This document shows, in pieces, positions 1 through 6,525 of a DNA stretch of 13,896 nucleotides. Source of the DNA: Tissierellia bacterium (GTDB taxonomy: Bacteria; Bacillota; Clostridia; Tissierellales; Tepidimicrobiaceae); contig JAAZMG010000161.1 of assembly GCA_012798935.1 (NCBI GenBank), forward strand, positions 1 through 13,896, in the 5' to 3' direction. The translations under genes and the position numbers were made by a program. Each line of letters begins with the position of its first letter. Within the stretch, counting starts at the first letter, position 1. The notes under the pieces are model-generated. The model saw only the letters and a list, made by a program, of their open reading frames with translations. It searched no databases and had not been told where the DNA came from.

Positions 1-11
1 AACATTTAGGG

Positions 12-40
12 TTGACTTATTTTGGTATTTATGGTATTCT
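12..40 (+). promoter_or_regulatory. sigma-A promoter of abrB
   Basis: A -35 box TTGACT (12-17) and a -10 box TATTCT (35-40) are separated by exactly 17 bases. The predicted transcription start is near position 47, which gives a leader of about 47 bases before abrB. No other plus-strand gene begins here, so this promoter serves abrB alone. Confidence 0.7.
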
Positions 41-93
41 TTAATTTGTAGAAAAAAGTCGATTTCTAGGACGATGGATGGGAGGGAATAAGG

Positions 94-333
94 ATGAAAT
101 CAACTGGAATTGTGAGAAAAGTAGATGAATTAGGCCGAGTAGTTATACCTATAGAACTACGAAGGAATCTAGACATCGAAGTAAAGGATGCATTGGAGAT
201 ATTTGTTGATGGAGAACATATAATTCTTAAAAAATATGCTCCTGCTTGTATTTTCTGTGGACAGGCTAAGGATGTTAGTACTTATAAAGGAAAGAATATT
301 TGTCCAGCTTGTTTAAAAGACTTAAAAGGTTAG
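94..333 (+). CDS. abrB: AbrB-family transition-state regulator with C-terminal Cys4 motif
   Basis: This is a small DNA-binding protein of the AbrB/SpoVT class, which in Bacillus represses post-exponential functions until Spo0A turns it down. Residues 1-48 form the swapped-hairpin DNA-binding domain, with the hallmark run STGIVRKVDELGRVVIPIEL followed by RR and DALEIFVDGEHIILKKY. The protein has 79 residues, shorter than the roughly 95 of B. subtilis AbrB. Its C-terminal part is not the usual multimerisation domain: it carries two CxxC pairs (C52/C55 and C70/C73), which suggests a small zinc hook. The ATG start is preceded by GGAGGG (81-86) at 7 bases. The gene is convergent with rsmI, as in Bacillus. 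The family call is firm. The precise paralogue (AbrB, Abh or another) is inferred from synteny. Confidence 0.93.
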   Translation: MKSTGIVRKVDELGRVVIPIELRRNLDIEVKDALEIFVDGEHIILKKYAPACIFCGQAKDVSTYKGKNICPACLKDLKG

Positions 334-341
334 TTTTTTAG

Positions 342-367
342 TACCCGCCTAAATGACGGGTATTTTT
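342..367 (+). terminator. intrinsic terminator of abrB
   Basis: The inverted repeat TACCCG (342-347) / CGGGTA (357-362) forms a GC-rich stem followed by a T run (363-367) on the plus strand. There is no T run in the minus direction, so the element is directional. It ends 4 bases before the stop codon of the convergent rsmI gene. Confidence 0.8.
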
Positions 368-370
368 ATA

Positions 371-1201
371 CTATATTTTAAGGCTTTCTTTATAGACTAA
401 ATTCTTAGGTATGTTTCTTAGGCTTGCCACTTTTTTTACTGCATCCTTTTTTGTAAGTCCCTCTTCCATGTGAAATTTTATATGTTCTTTTATAGTAATA
501 TCTTCATACAAATCTTCCTCTACCCTATCTTTTCCTTTGATTACCAACACGAACTCTCCTCTTGGTCTTTCTTTTTCCAATTTATCTAGTACTTCCTTTA
601 TAGTTCCCCTGAAAGTCTCTTCATATATCTTGGTCAATTCTCTAGATATGGCAATCTGTCTATTTCCTAAAATCTCTTCCATATCCTTTAGAAGGTTTAA
701 AATCCTATGAGGGGCTTCATAAAGGATTATAGTCCTATATTCAATTTTTAATCTTTTTAATTCTTTTATTCTATCCTTCCTTTTTGAAGGCAAGAATCCT
801 TCAAAAACAAATTTGTCCGTCGGAAGCCCAGAGACAACCAAGGCAGTTATAGAAGCGGTAGCTCCTGGAAGGGCAACAACCTTTACCCTGTTTTCTATGG
901 CTAATTGGATTATATCTTCCCCTGGATCGGATATGCCTGGCATCCCTGCATCCGTAACAAGGCCTATGTTTGTCCCCTCCTTTAATTTTTCTATTAGCAA
1001 ATCCCCTTTTATCTTTTTATTATGTTCATGGTAGGATATTAGAGGCTTTTTTATTTCATAATGATTTAATAACTTCACTGTATGACGAGTATCTTCTGCT
1101 GCAATTAAGTCCACTTCCTTTAAAACCCTTAAGGTCCTAAGGGTTATATCCTCCAGATTGCCTATAGGGGTAGGGCAAATATAAAGAATTCCTTTATTCA
1201 T
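371..1201 (-). CDS. rsmI: 16S rRNA (cytidine-1402-2'-O)-methyltransferase RsmI
   Basis: RsmI uses S-adenosylmethionine to methylate the 2'-OH of C1402 in the decoding centre of 16S rRNA. The 276-residue protein has the usual family length and the tetrapyrrole-methylase-like fold. Visible family motifs are YICPTPIGNLEDIT (residues 7-20), AAEDTR (34-39), the glycine-rich cofactor loop GLVTDAGMPGISDPG, and LPGATA. The ATG is preceded by AGGAG at about 7 bases. I see no convincing promoter immediately upstream: there is a possible -10 near 1223-1228 but no good -35. Upstream lie a REP-like repeat and the ferredoxin terminator. In B. subtilis the same gene sits between the tmk-holB-ricT cluster and a convergent abrB, exactly as here. 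Confidence 0.96.
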   Translation of the reverse strand: MNKGILYICPTPIGNLEDITLRTLRVLKEVDLIAAEDTRHTVKLLNHYEIKKPLISYHEHNKKIKGDLLIEKLKEGTNIGLVTDAGMPGISDPGEDIIQLAIENRVKVVALPGATASITALVVSGLPTDKFVFEGFLPSKRKDRIKELKRLKIEYRTIILYEAPHRILNLLKDMEEILGNRQIAISRELTKIYEETFRGTIKEVLDKLEKERPRGEFVLVIKGKDRVEEDLYEDITIKEHIKFHMEEGLTKKDAVKKVASLRNIPKNLVYKESLKI

Positions 1202-1237
1202 AATTATTCTCCTTTTTTATCCGTTATACAAAATTCC

Positions 1238-1253
1238 GACCATTAAAATGGTC
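1238..1253 (-). repeat. short perfect palindrome in the rsmI leader
   Basis: GACCATT (1238-1244) and AATGGTC (1247-1253) form a perfect 16-base palindrome about 40 bases upstream of rsmI. A further ACCATT lies about 14 bases upstream in the minus reading, so two mutually exclusive pairings are possible. The heptamer GGTCTCT occurs on the plus strand at 1250-1256, 1283-1289 and 1371-1377. The stretch 1254-1302 between this palindrome and the REP-like repeat has no open frame or RNA family that I recognise. It may belong to the same mobile repeat. Confidence 0.4.
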
Positions 1254-1302
1254 TCTACAATGGTTGTTCTTTATGGCTGCCAGGTCTCTGCGGCTCTTCA
1301 GA

Positions 1303-1340
1303 TAAGACAAGGTACCGTCCCCTTGTCTTACCCTTGTCTC
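1303..1340 (-). repeat. REP-like interspersed palindromic repeat
   Basis: TAAGACAAGG (1303-1312) and CCTTGTCTTA (1321-1330) form a perfect 10-bp inverted repeat around an 8-base loop. A further partial copy CCTTGTCTC lies at 1332-1340. On the minus strand the core reads GACAAGGGGACGGTACC. This resembles the GACA-rich GGGGACGG palindromes that recur in many Clostridia, often linked to IS200-like (RAYT) single-strand transposases. Membership of that family is from memory. No transposase gene is present in this window. There is no T tail, so it is not an obvious terminator. Confidence 0.55.
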
Positions 1341-1350
1341 ATTAGGTGAT

Positions 1351-1375
1351 AAAAAAGACCCTGATATTAGGGTCT
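1351..1375 (-). terminator. intrinsic terminator of the ferredoxin gene
   Basis: On the minus strand AGACCCT pairs with AGGGTCT (plus 1356-1362 and 1369-1375) across a 6-base loop, followed directly by a run of six T (plus 1351-1356). It lies 16 bases beyond the ferredoxin stop codon. Confidence 0.85.
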
Positions 1376-1391
1376 CTTAGTTGATATATAA

Positions 1392-1562
1392 TTACTCTGG
1401 TTGAGGTGCATCTACAGGACATACATTAGCGCAAGATCCACAGTCAATACATTTGTCTGGATCTATTACGTATTTGTCATCTCCTGCAGTTATAGCCTCT
1501 GTTGGGCACTCAGCTTCACAAGCCCCACATGATATACATTCGTCATTAATTTTATATGCCAA
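1392..1562 (-). CDS. 2[4Fe-4S] ferredoxin, clostridial type
   Basis: This encodes a 56-residue low-potential electron carrier, beginning MAYKINDECISCGACE. It holds two classical cluster motifs: C9-x2-C12-x2-C15-x3-C19-P and C38-x2-C41-x2-C44-x3-C48-P, with each cluster bound by three cysteines of one motif and the last of the other. The start is a TTG at 1560-1562. The strong Shine-Dalgarno-like AGGGGGGTG (1569-1577) stands 6 bases upstream of it, and ferredoxins of this class typically begin MAYKI. An upstream in-frame GTG (1569-1571) lies inside that ribosome-binding site and is unlikely to be the start. The gene sits between ricT and rsmI, where B. subtilis has yabA, trmN6 and yazA, and has its own terminator. 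Its redox partner cannot be told from the context. Confidence 0.95.
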   Translation of the reverse strand: MAYKINDECISCGACEAECPTEAITAGDDKYVIDPDKCIDCGSCANVCPVDAPQPE

Positions 1563-1568
1563 ATGTTT

Positions 1569-1577
1569 CACCCCCCT
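1569..1577 (-). promoter_or_regulatory. ribosome-binding site deciding the ferredoxin TTG start
   Basis: AGGGGGGTG on the minus strand differs from the ideal AGGAGGTG by only a small change and lies 6 bases before TTG (1562-1560). It contains the competing GTG codon, so that codon cannot be the start while this site is used. Confidence 0.7.
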
Positions 1578-1663
1578 AAATTAGTATCCTTTATATACTC
1601 TTCTATATTATCAAATTATTAACAATAATAAAAGGGTATTTAAATATATTTATTATTATTTAT

Positions 1664-2536
1664 TTATTCTAAATCGTCTAATTCCTCTTCTAATTCTTCT
1701 TCATTATTATATTTAGGGTCTTTTTCTTCTGTGGTTATTATCTCGTCTATCTTATAATTAAATAATTCTTCTGTATCGTCTTCAAGTCTTACTTTAACTT
1801 TTACCATTTCTAATAATGTATATGTTTCTACTATTGTACCTCTACCTTTAGGGGTTATTGCTATAGAACCTATAGTAGGCATTGTGTCCAGTATTTCTTC
1901 ATATGCTTCATGCTCATATTTTAAACAACACATAAGCCTACCACAAAGCCCTGATATCTTCGTTGGATTTAAAGATAGACTTTGCTCTTTGGCCATTTTT
2001 ATAGAAACAGGTTCAAATTCTCCTAAAAAGGTAGTACAACAAACTGGTTTCCCGCAAGGGCCTAGTCCTCCTATCATCTTTGCTTCATCTCTTACACCAA
2101 TTTGTCTAAGTTCTATCCTAGTCTTAAATATAGCAGCTAAGTCTTTGACCAACTCTCTAAAGTCAACTCTGCCATCGGCAGTAAAATAGAATATAACTTT
2201 ATTGTTATCAAAGGTATATTCTACATCTATTAATTTCATCTCTAAACCATGATCTGCTATCTTCTTTTCGCAGATACTAAAGGCTTCTATAGCTTTTTCT
2301 TTATTGGTTCGGTGTATTATAAAATCTTCCTTATCTGCTACACGAAGTACCCTTTTTAGTGGAGAAACTATTTCCTCTTCTGTCACTTCTTTTGGACCTA
2401 CTGTTACATGACCAAATTCTATTCCTCTAGCTGTTTCTACCACAACATAATCATCTTTATTTATATTTAATCCAGCAGGATCGAAATAGTATATTTTACC
2501 TGCCTTTTTAAATCTTACTCCCACCACTGTAATCAT
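1664..2536 (-). CDS. ricT: RicT (YaaT), PSP1-domain Fe-S protein of the RicAFT complex
   Basis: RicT is a cytoplasmic protein. In B. subtilis it joins RicA (YmcA) and RicF (YlbF) in a complex that carries [4Fe-4S] clusters, assists RNase Y in mRNA maturation, and promotes sporulation, biofilm formation and competence. The 290-residue protein has the PSP1 domain, including VGVRDEAKMIGGLGPCGKPV. It also has two cysteine clusters, C161/C166/C167 and C198/C203/C204, which match the expected cluster-ligand region. A short acidic tail (EEELEEELDDLE) ends the protein. The ATG is preceded by AGGAGG, which lies inside the last codons of holB. The two genes are 3 bases apart and surely co-transcribed. 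No clear terminator follows before the ferredoxin gene. Confidence 0.95.
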   Translation of the reverse strand: MITVVGVRFKKAGKIYYFDPAGLNINKDDYVVVETARGIEFGHVTVGPKEVTEEEIVSPLKRVLRVADKEDFIIHRTNKEKAIEAFSICEKKIADHGLEMKLIDVEYTFDNNKVIFYFTADGRVDFRELVKDLAAIFKTRIELRQIGVRDEAKMIGGLGPCGKPVCCTTFLGEFEPVSIKMAKEQSLSLNPTKISGLCGRLMCCLKYEHEAYEEILDTMPTIGSIAITPKGRGTIVETYTLLEMVKVKVRLEDDTEELFNYKIDEIITTEEKDPKYNNEEELEEELDDLE

Positions 2537-2539
2537 TAA

Positions 2540-3517
2540 TTATACCTCCTGCATGTTTAAAAGCATAGTTTCTATTGATAATTGGTAATTTATATTCCTT
2601 TTAATATCCTCCTTTGTTTCTATTGTCTTTTCTATTATATCATTAATTTTGTTTGTATTTAAAAAAGATTGATTGAATAGTAAAGAGATTTTATCCCTAT
2701 TTATTATTAGAGCTGATTTCCCTACCTCTTTATATATGAGTAAATCTCTGAACCAATAGAGAATAATGTCCAATATCTCCTCTATAGAATCCTTGTTTTG
2801 GAGGAAAAAATCTATTGAGTTAAATATTGTAAGTTTGTCCCCATTTACAATATTATCAATTATCTTTAAGGTTTCCTCCCTTTTACTAAAAAAATCTTCA
2901 GATTTAGAAAGGATAATGGACCTACCTACAGAGCCTTGTGTAAAGTGGGCTATAAAATTAGCTTCCTCTAGTGTTTTATTATAGTTTAACTTTAATAGCT
3001 CTTCAATCTTTTTATTTTCTACAGGATAAAATTTAACTACCTGACATCTGGATATAATTGTGGGAATAAGGTTATTGCTACTAGATGTTATCAATATTAT
3101 ATTTATATAGGACGGAGGTTCTTCTAAGGTTTTTAATAGACCATTTTGTGCTTCTAATCCCATTTCATGACTATTATCTATGACTACTATCTTTCTTTTA
3201 CTTTCTAAAGGAGCAATACTCATACTCTTTATTAACTTATCTATTGTTTTTTTTGAAATGCGATTTTTTTCAGGCTCTATTAGTTTAAAATCTGGATGAT
3301 TTAAATTATCAAATTTTAAACATGAATTGCAACTGTTACAAGGCTTAAGTCCTTGTTTTTTGCAAAGAAGAGTCTTAGCAAAGGATAAGGCTACCATCTT
3401 CTTACCTATAGATTCTTCTCCTTCAAAAAGATAACTATGGGATATTTGATTATTATCTATAGCATTTTTCAAATTCTCTATTATTTTTTCATGACCTATA
3501 ATCTTGGTAAAATCCAT
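2540..3517 (-). CDS. holB: DNA polymerase III delta' subunit
   Basis: Delta' is a clamp-loader subunit of the replicative polymerase and helps place the sliding clamp on DNA. The 325-residue protein begins MDFTKIIGHEKI. It has a P-loop-like GEESIGKK in which the final Ser/Thr is replaced by Lys, fitting the usual loss of ATPase activity in delta'. It also has the zinc module C52...C60-x2-C63-x2-C66, the segment NGLLKTLEEPP, and the SRC motif (about residues 156-158). I chose the ATG at 3515-3517 because GGAGG (3523-3527) stands 5 bases before it. A longer form begins at 3529, where the ATG overlaps the stop codon of the upstream gene (TAATG), and adds only MEDY. It lies in one operon with tmk, the darA pair and ricT. 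Confidence 0.94.
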   Translation of the reverse strand: MDFTKIIGHEKIIENLKNAIDNNQISHSYLFEGEESIGKKMVALSFAKTLLCKKQGLKPCNSCNSCLKFDNLNHPDFKLIEPEKNRISKKTIDKLIKSMSIAPLESKRKIVVIDNSHEMGLEAQNGLLKTLEEPPSYINIILITSSSNNLIPTIISRCQVVKFYPVENKKIEELLKLNYNKTLEEANFIAHFTQGSVGRSIILSKSEDFFSKREETLKIIDNIVNGDKLTIFNSIDFFLQNKDSIEEILDIILYWFRDLLIYKEVGKSALIINRDKISLLFNQSFLNTNKINDIIEKTIETKEDIKRNINYQLSIETMLLNMQEV

Positions 3518-3528
3518 ATAATCCTCCA

Positions 3529-3813
3529 TTATATCTTCTTAAAATCATGCATATCCAATATGAATAGGTGAGCGCCATCTTCTGTTATACCATCTTTGCT
3601 TTTAGCAACTTTTTTGCTTTTATATTCCTCTTCTATGATCTTTATAATTTCATCTACTTTTTCATCTTCTACGCCTATTAAAAGGGTAGTATTTCCTGCC
3701 TTTAAAAACCCTCCTGTAGAAGATAGTTTAGTTGTTCTATATTTTTTATCCATAAGGCTTCTTATAACTTTTGTTGCAAAATCGTCTTGAACTATAGCAA
3801 TGATTAGCTTCAT
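3529..3813 (-). CDS. second, shorter DarA/PstA-like (DUF970) protein
   Basis: This is a PII-like small protein of the DarA (YaaQ/PstA) family, whose known members bind cyclic di-AMP. It is a tandem paralogue of the preceding darA. By hand alignment 41 of the first 61 residues are identical, and one 23-base stretch near the two starts is identical in DNA. The ligand-region residues R26, T28, F36, N41 and G47 are kept, in the run TKLSSTGGFLKAGNTTLL. The loop region between the third helix and the last strand is about 15 residues shorter and lacks the PYPLEVQVGG segment. It has 94 residues when started at MKLIIA, where GGGGGG (3821-3826) is the ribosome-binding site. A GTG/TTG-type start further upstream is possible but lacks a site. 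Whether it still binds c-di-AMP is unknown. Confidence 0.92.
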   Translation of the reverse strand: MKLIIAIVQDDFATKVIRSLMDKKYRTTKLSSTGGFLKAGNTTLLIGVEDEKVDEIIKIIEEEYKSKKVAKSKDGITEDGAHLFILDMHDFKKI

Positions 3814-3828
3814 TTTTATTCCCCCCAA

Positions 3829-4155
3829 TTATATCTTAATATATTGATCTACATCTAATATGAATAGGGTGGCCCCTCCTACCTGTACTTCCAATGGGTA
3901 GGGTATATAAGTATCTCCTGGCATAGATACGGTTAACAAGGAAGTAGTAATCTCCCTTGTTTTACAATTGTCTTCAATTATCTTTATTGCTTCTTTTACT
4001 AGTTCCTCTTCCACCCCCATTAAAAGGGTAGTGTTCCCTGACTTTAAAAACCCTCCCGTAGATGCTAATTTTGTAACTCTAAATTCCTTTTCAGTAAGAT
4101 CGTCTATTAAACTAGGTACATCTTGGTCTTGAACTATAGCAATGATTAATTTCAT
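3829..4155 (-). CDS. darA: DarA/PstA cyclic di-AMP receptor protein (YaaQ)
   Basis: DarA is a homotrimeric PII-like protein that binds cyclic di-AMP. Its downstream partner is not established. The 108-residue length agrees with the B. subtilis and Staphylococcus proteins (about 109). It carries the full family pattern: MKLIIAIVQDQD, FRVTKLASTGGFLKSGNTTL, GVEEE, and the long loop leading to PYPLEVQVGGATLFIL. Residues reported to contact the ligand in the family (R26, T28, F36, N41, G47) are present. The ATG overlaps the tmk stop as ATGA, with GAGGAG 7 bases upstream, so translation is probably coupled to tmk. B. subtilis has yaaR next, but here a shortened darA copy takes that place. Confidence 0.95.
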   Translation of the reverse strand: MKLIIAIVQDQDVPSLIDDLTEKEFRVTKLASTGGFLKSGNTTLLMGVEEELVKEAIKIIEDNCKTREITTSLLTVSMPGDTYIPYPLEVQVGGATLFILDVDQYIKI

Positions 4156-4793
4156 ACAATCACTCCTCTTTGATTTTTAAGGACCTTCTCTATATGGCAA
4201 ATACTTTGATTAAAAACTTCTTCAATAGTTTTACTTGCATCTATTATCTTAATATTTTCAGGATATTTTTTTAAAAGTTCCATATATCCTCTATATACTT
4301 CCTTATGAAACTCTGTCCCTTCTTTCTCTAGTCTATCTCCTTCATTTCTTTTGGTTTTTCTGTCTAAAGTTAGGGATGGGTCTACGTGAAAGAATAGAGT
4401 TAAATCAGGTCTTATGCCTTTAATAGCAAAGTCGTTAATCATTCTAACTTCTTCTATGCCTAAACCTCTGCCTACTCCCTGATAGGCTAAACTTGAAAGA
4501 ATAAACCTTTCACATAAAACAATTTTTCCCATCTTTAAGGCTGGAAGAATCTTTTCATGGACATGTTGACCTCTAGAGGCAGCATAGAGGAGAGCTTCTG
4601 TCTCTGCCGCCATGTTTTTATTTTTTTTATCTAATATAATATTTCTAATATCTTCTCCTATTTCCGTACCTCCTGGTTCTCTAGTTCCAATAAAGTCTAT
4701 GTTTTTATCTTTAAAATAATGGGTTAGCTTCTTCATAATAGTACTTTTCCCTGAGCCATCTGGACCTTCTAATGTTATAAATATTCCTTTCAA
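4152..4793 (-). CDS. tmk: thymidylate kinase (dTMP kinase)
   Basis: Tmk phosphorylates dTMP to dTDP with ATP, an essential step in dTTP supply. The 213-residue protein has the P-loop GPDGSGKST (residues 10-18), the dTMP-binding REPGGTEIGEDIR (38-50), the CERFILSSLAYQG helix, and a LID region RKTKRNEGDRLE. The start is a TTG (4791-4793). The only upstream in-frame codons before a stop are unsuitable, and the next methionine lies after the P-loop. The nearest Shine-Dalgarno-like AAAGGA is unusually far away (about 13 bases), so initiation may be weak or coupled to the upstream gene 20 bases away. Its stop overlaps darA. Confidence 0.96.
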   Translation of the reverse strand: MKGIFITLEGPDGSGKSTIMKKLTHYFKDKNIDFIGTREPGGTEIGEDIRNIILDKKNKNMAAETEALLYAASRGQHVHEKILPALKMGKIVLCERFILSSLAYQGVGRGLGIEEVRMINDFAIKGIRPDLTLFFHVDPSLTLDRKTKRNEGDRLEKEGTEFHKEVYRGYMELLKKYPENIKIIDASKTIEEVFNQSICHIEKVLKNQRGVIV

Positions 4794-4813
4794 TCTTAAG
4801 TCTCATTCCTTTC

Positions 4814-6226
4814 TTAATCTACTACTTCTATCTTTTCTTTATTATAGCCTATAAGCCCTATTATTTCTATGTTTTTTCCCAATAAGAACCTTATCTGTTC
4901 TTCTAGTTCTTTAGTGATCTCTTCTCCTGGGCAGATAATAGGTATCCCTGGTGGATATGGGGTTATAAAGGATGCAGATACTTTGCCTACACTTTCATTA
5001 AGATCTATAATTTTTTTATTGCTATAAAAGGCTTCATATATTGGTAGGACATTTTTAGGTGTTATTAAATTTATGTTTATATCCTCTATTTTTGTGAAAG
5101 GTTCTTTCTGAGCTATATTCTCCATCGATCTTATTAATTTTTTAAAATCCCCTTTTTCATTCATTAAACTTACCAATGCTAAAGCATAGTAATAATCTGC
5201 CATCTCCAAGAAAATATTATAGTCTTCCCTTAATATTTCATTTACTCTTGTTCCTGCCATCCCCTCTAATCGGAATAATATTTTAGTAATATCTTTATCA
5301 TAGATAGTCTTATCCTCTTTATCTCCTGTAAATACATGTACCCTTTCTATGTTTTGTAAGGTTTTTATCGATTCACATAGTATATTAATAGTCTTATCTA
5401 GTCTTAAGCTTCCTTCTCCTTCCATATAGGCTCTGGCAATTTCTAGGGAGAGCATAAATAAATAGGAGGGACTAGTGCTTTGATAAAGAGATGAGATAGT
5501 CTTTAATTTGTTTATATTTACCCGGTCTGTACCTACATGAACCATAGATGTTTGTGTAAAACTAGGTAAGGTCTTGTGAGTGCTTTGAATAGTTATATCT
5601 GCTCCTGCCTTTAATGCAGATATGGGAAGTTTATCTGAAAAAGCAAAATGGCTTCCATGGGCTTCATCTACTAATAATATTCTATTATATTTATGTACTA
5701 TTTCTGCTATCTTTTCAATATGAGAGCAAATTCCGTAATAATTTGGATATACTAAAGCTACTACTTTAATGTCTTTATCCCTCTTTAACTTAGATTCTAT
5801 AGCTTCTGGGTCTATTCCTGTAAGTATTTTATACTTTTCATTGTAATTAGGATATATGTATTCTACATTTAATCTGTTTAAAATAATTCCATTATATATG
5901 GACCTATGGGAATCTCTCTGTATTAAGACTTTATCTCCTGGTTTGGTTACCGTTCCTAAGGCTATATATATGCCACCAGTGGTTCCATTAATAGAGTAGA
6001 GGGTTTCCTTGGCACCGAAGGCTTTAGCTGCTAGTTCTTGGCTTTCTTTAATAATCCCTTTCGGATCATGTAAATTATCCGTTCCAAATATTTCTGTAGT
6101 GTCTATATGTGGTATATAGTCTCCCCAATTTATTAAAGTATTCTTACCCTTATGACCTGGGGTGTGAAAGGATATATTATTATCCCTTTTTAATTTTTTT
6201 AATCTATCTAAAATAGGTGTGTTCAT
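4814..6226 (-). CDS. yaaO: PLP-dependent Orn/Lys/Arg decarboxylase-family protein (YaaO-like)
   Basis: This is a fold-type I pyridoxal-phosphate enzyme of the ornithine/lysine/arginine decarboxylase family, the group that makes polyamines or their precursors. Visible marks are SFHTPGHKG near the N-terminus, NGTTGGIY (80-87), the cofactor Asp in LLVDEAHGSHF (D187, H190), the Schiff-base lysine K218 in QSTHKTLPSFTQ, and the C-terminal family segment ITPYPPGIPIICPGEEI. At 470 residues it is the size of the short Firmicutes forms (YaaO, SpeA) without the N-terminal wing domain of the large enterobacterial enzymes. The substrate cannot be read from sequence. The ATG is preceded by AAAGGGG. It heads the tmk operon, just as yaaO precedes tmk in B. 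subtilis (symbol by synteny). Confidence 0.9.
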   Translation of the reverse strand: MNTPILDRLKKLKRDNNISFHTPGHKGKNTLINWGDYIPHIDTTEIFGTDNLHDPKGIIKESQELAAKAFGAKETLYSINGTTGGIYIALGTVTKPGDKVLIQRDSHRSIYNGIILNRLNVEYIYPNYNEKYKILTGIDPEAIESKLKRDKDIKVVALVYPNYYGICSHIEKIAEIVHKYNRILLVDEAHGSHFAFSDKLPISALKAGADITIQSTHKTLPSFTQTSMVHVGTDRVNINKLKTISSLYQSTSPSYLFMLSLEIARAYMEGEGSLRLDKTINILCESIKTLQNIERVHVFTGDKEDKTIYDKDITKILFRLEGMAGTRVNEILREDYNIFLEMADYYYALALVSLMNEKGDFKKLIRSMENIAQKEPFTKIEDININLITPKNVLPIYEAFYSNKKIIDLNESVGKVSASFITPYPPGIPIICPGEEITKELEEQIRFLLGKNIEIIGLIGYNKEKIEVVD

Positions 6227-6245
6227 CTACTATATCCCCTTTCTA

Positions 6246-6272
6246 AGTATAGGATATGTTTAATTTTAACAA
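6246..6272 (-). promoter_or_regulatory. weak candidate promoter of the yaaO-tmk-ricT operon
   Basis: On the minus strand TTGTTA (plus 6267-6272) is followed after 15 bases by TATACT (6246-6251). The spacing is shorter than ideal. A promoter is expected here because a terminator isolates gin just upstream, but the exact boxes are uncertain. Confidence 0.3.
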
Positions 6273-6282
6273 TATTTAGGGC

Positions 6283-6317
6283 AAAAAACAAACCCCATAT
6301 TTATTCCACAGGGTTTG
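6283..6317 (-). terminator. intrinsic terminator of gin
   Basis: On the minus strand CAAACCC (plus 6311-6317) pairs with GGGTTTG (plus 6289-6295), followed by six T (plus 6283-6288). The first arm lies inside the last codons of gin, so the terminator begins within the coding sequence. It separates gin from the housekeeping operon. Confidence 0.75.
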
Positions 6318-6495
6318 AAATTGCTCTTTCATATATGTAGTTTTTTAAAACTACTTTTATTACTTCTCTATAATAATCGTATTTTTCTGCAAATACAGGA
6401 GTAGTTGATAGGTCTGTAAAACATGCTTGGCACATCCTTATCCCCAGTAAATCAATACCACCTTCATCCTTTTCATTACAAAGGGTACAATACAC
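6301..6495 (-). CDS. csfB: Gin/CsfB-family sigma-G inhibitor
   Basis: Gin (CsfB) is a small zinc protein that, in B. subtilis, binds sigma-G and keeps it inactive until engulfment, and also acts on sigma-E. This 64-residue protein has the same length and architecture. Its N-terminal zinc hook has C3-x2-C6 and C22-x2-C25 (GIDLLGIRMCQACFTDL), and a helical C-terminal half carries the YDYYREVIKVVLKNYIY segment. The start is GTG (6493-6495) with AAGGAG 8 bases upstream. Position supports the call: in B. subtilis csfB lies between bofA and yaaO. A candidate forespore promoter stands upstream and a terminator follows, so it is its own transcription unit. Confidence 0.88.
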   Translation of the reverse strand: MYCTLCNEKDEGGIDLLGIRMCQACFTDLSTTPVFAEKYDYYREVIKVVLKNYIYERAISNPVE

Positions 6496-6525
6496 AATAC
6501 CAGCTCCTTGTCTACTATTTCCTAA

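Noticed and set aside
813..1034. Plus-strand open frame of 73 residues inside rsmI
   Set aside because: It lies wholly antisense to conserved RsmI motifs, with no ribosome-binding site or recognisable domain.
1303..1330. Perfect inverted repeat considered as a terminator
   Set aside because: It has no T run on either strand, and a clear terminator for the ferredoxin gene already exists at 1351-1375. The sequence core fits a REP-like repeat better.
1563..1663. AT-rich stretch between ricT and the ferredoxin, searched for a promoter or terminator
   Set aside because: Several TATA-like boxes are present, but no -35/-10 pair at 16-18 bases could be justified, and no hairpin with a T tail is visible.
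2540..3529. HolB with degenerate P-loop (GKK instead of GKS/T) considered as a defective clamp-loader gene
   Set aside because: Delta' subunits commonly lack ATPase activity and tolerate this change. The zinc module, SRC motif and full length are intact.
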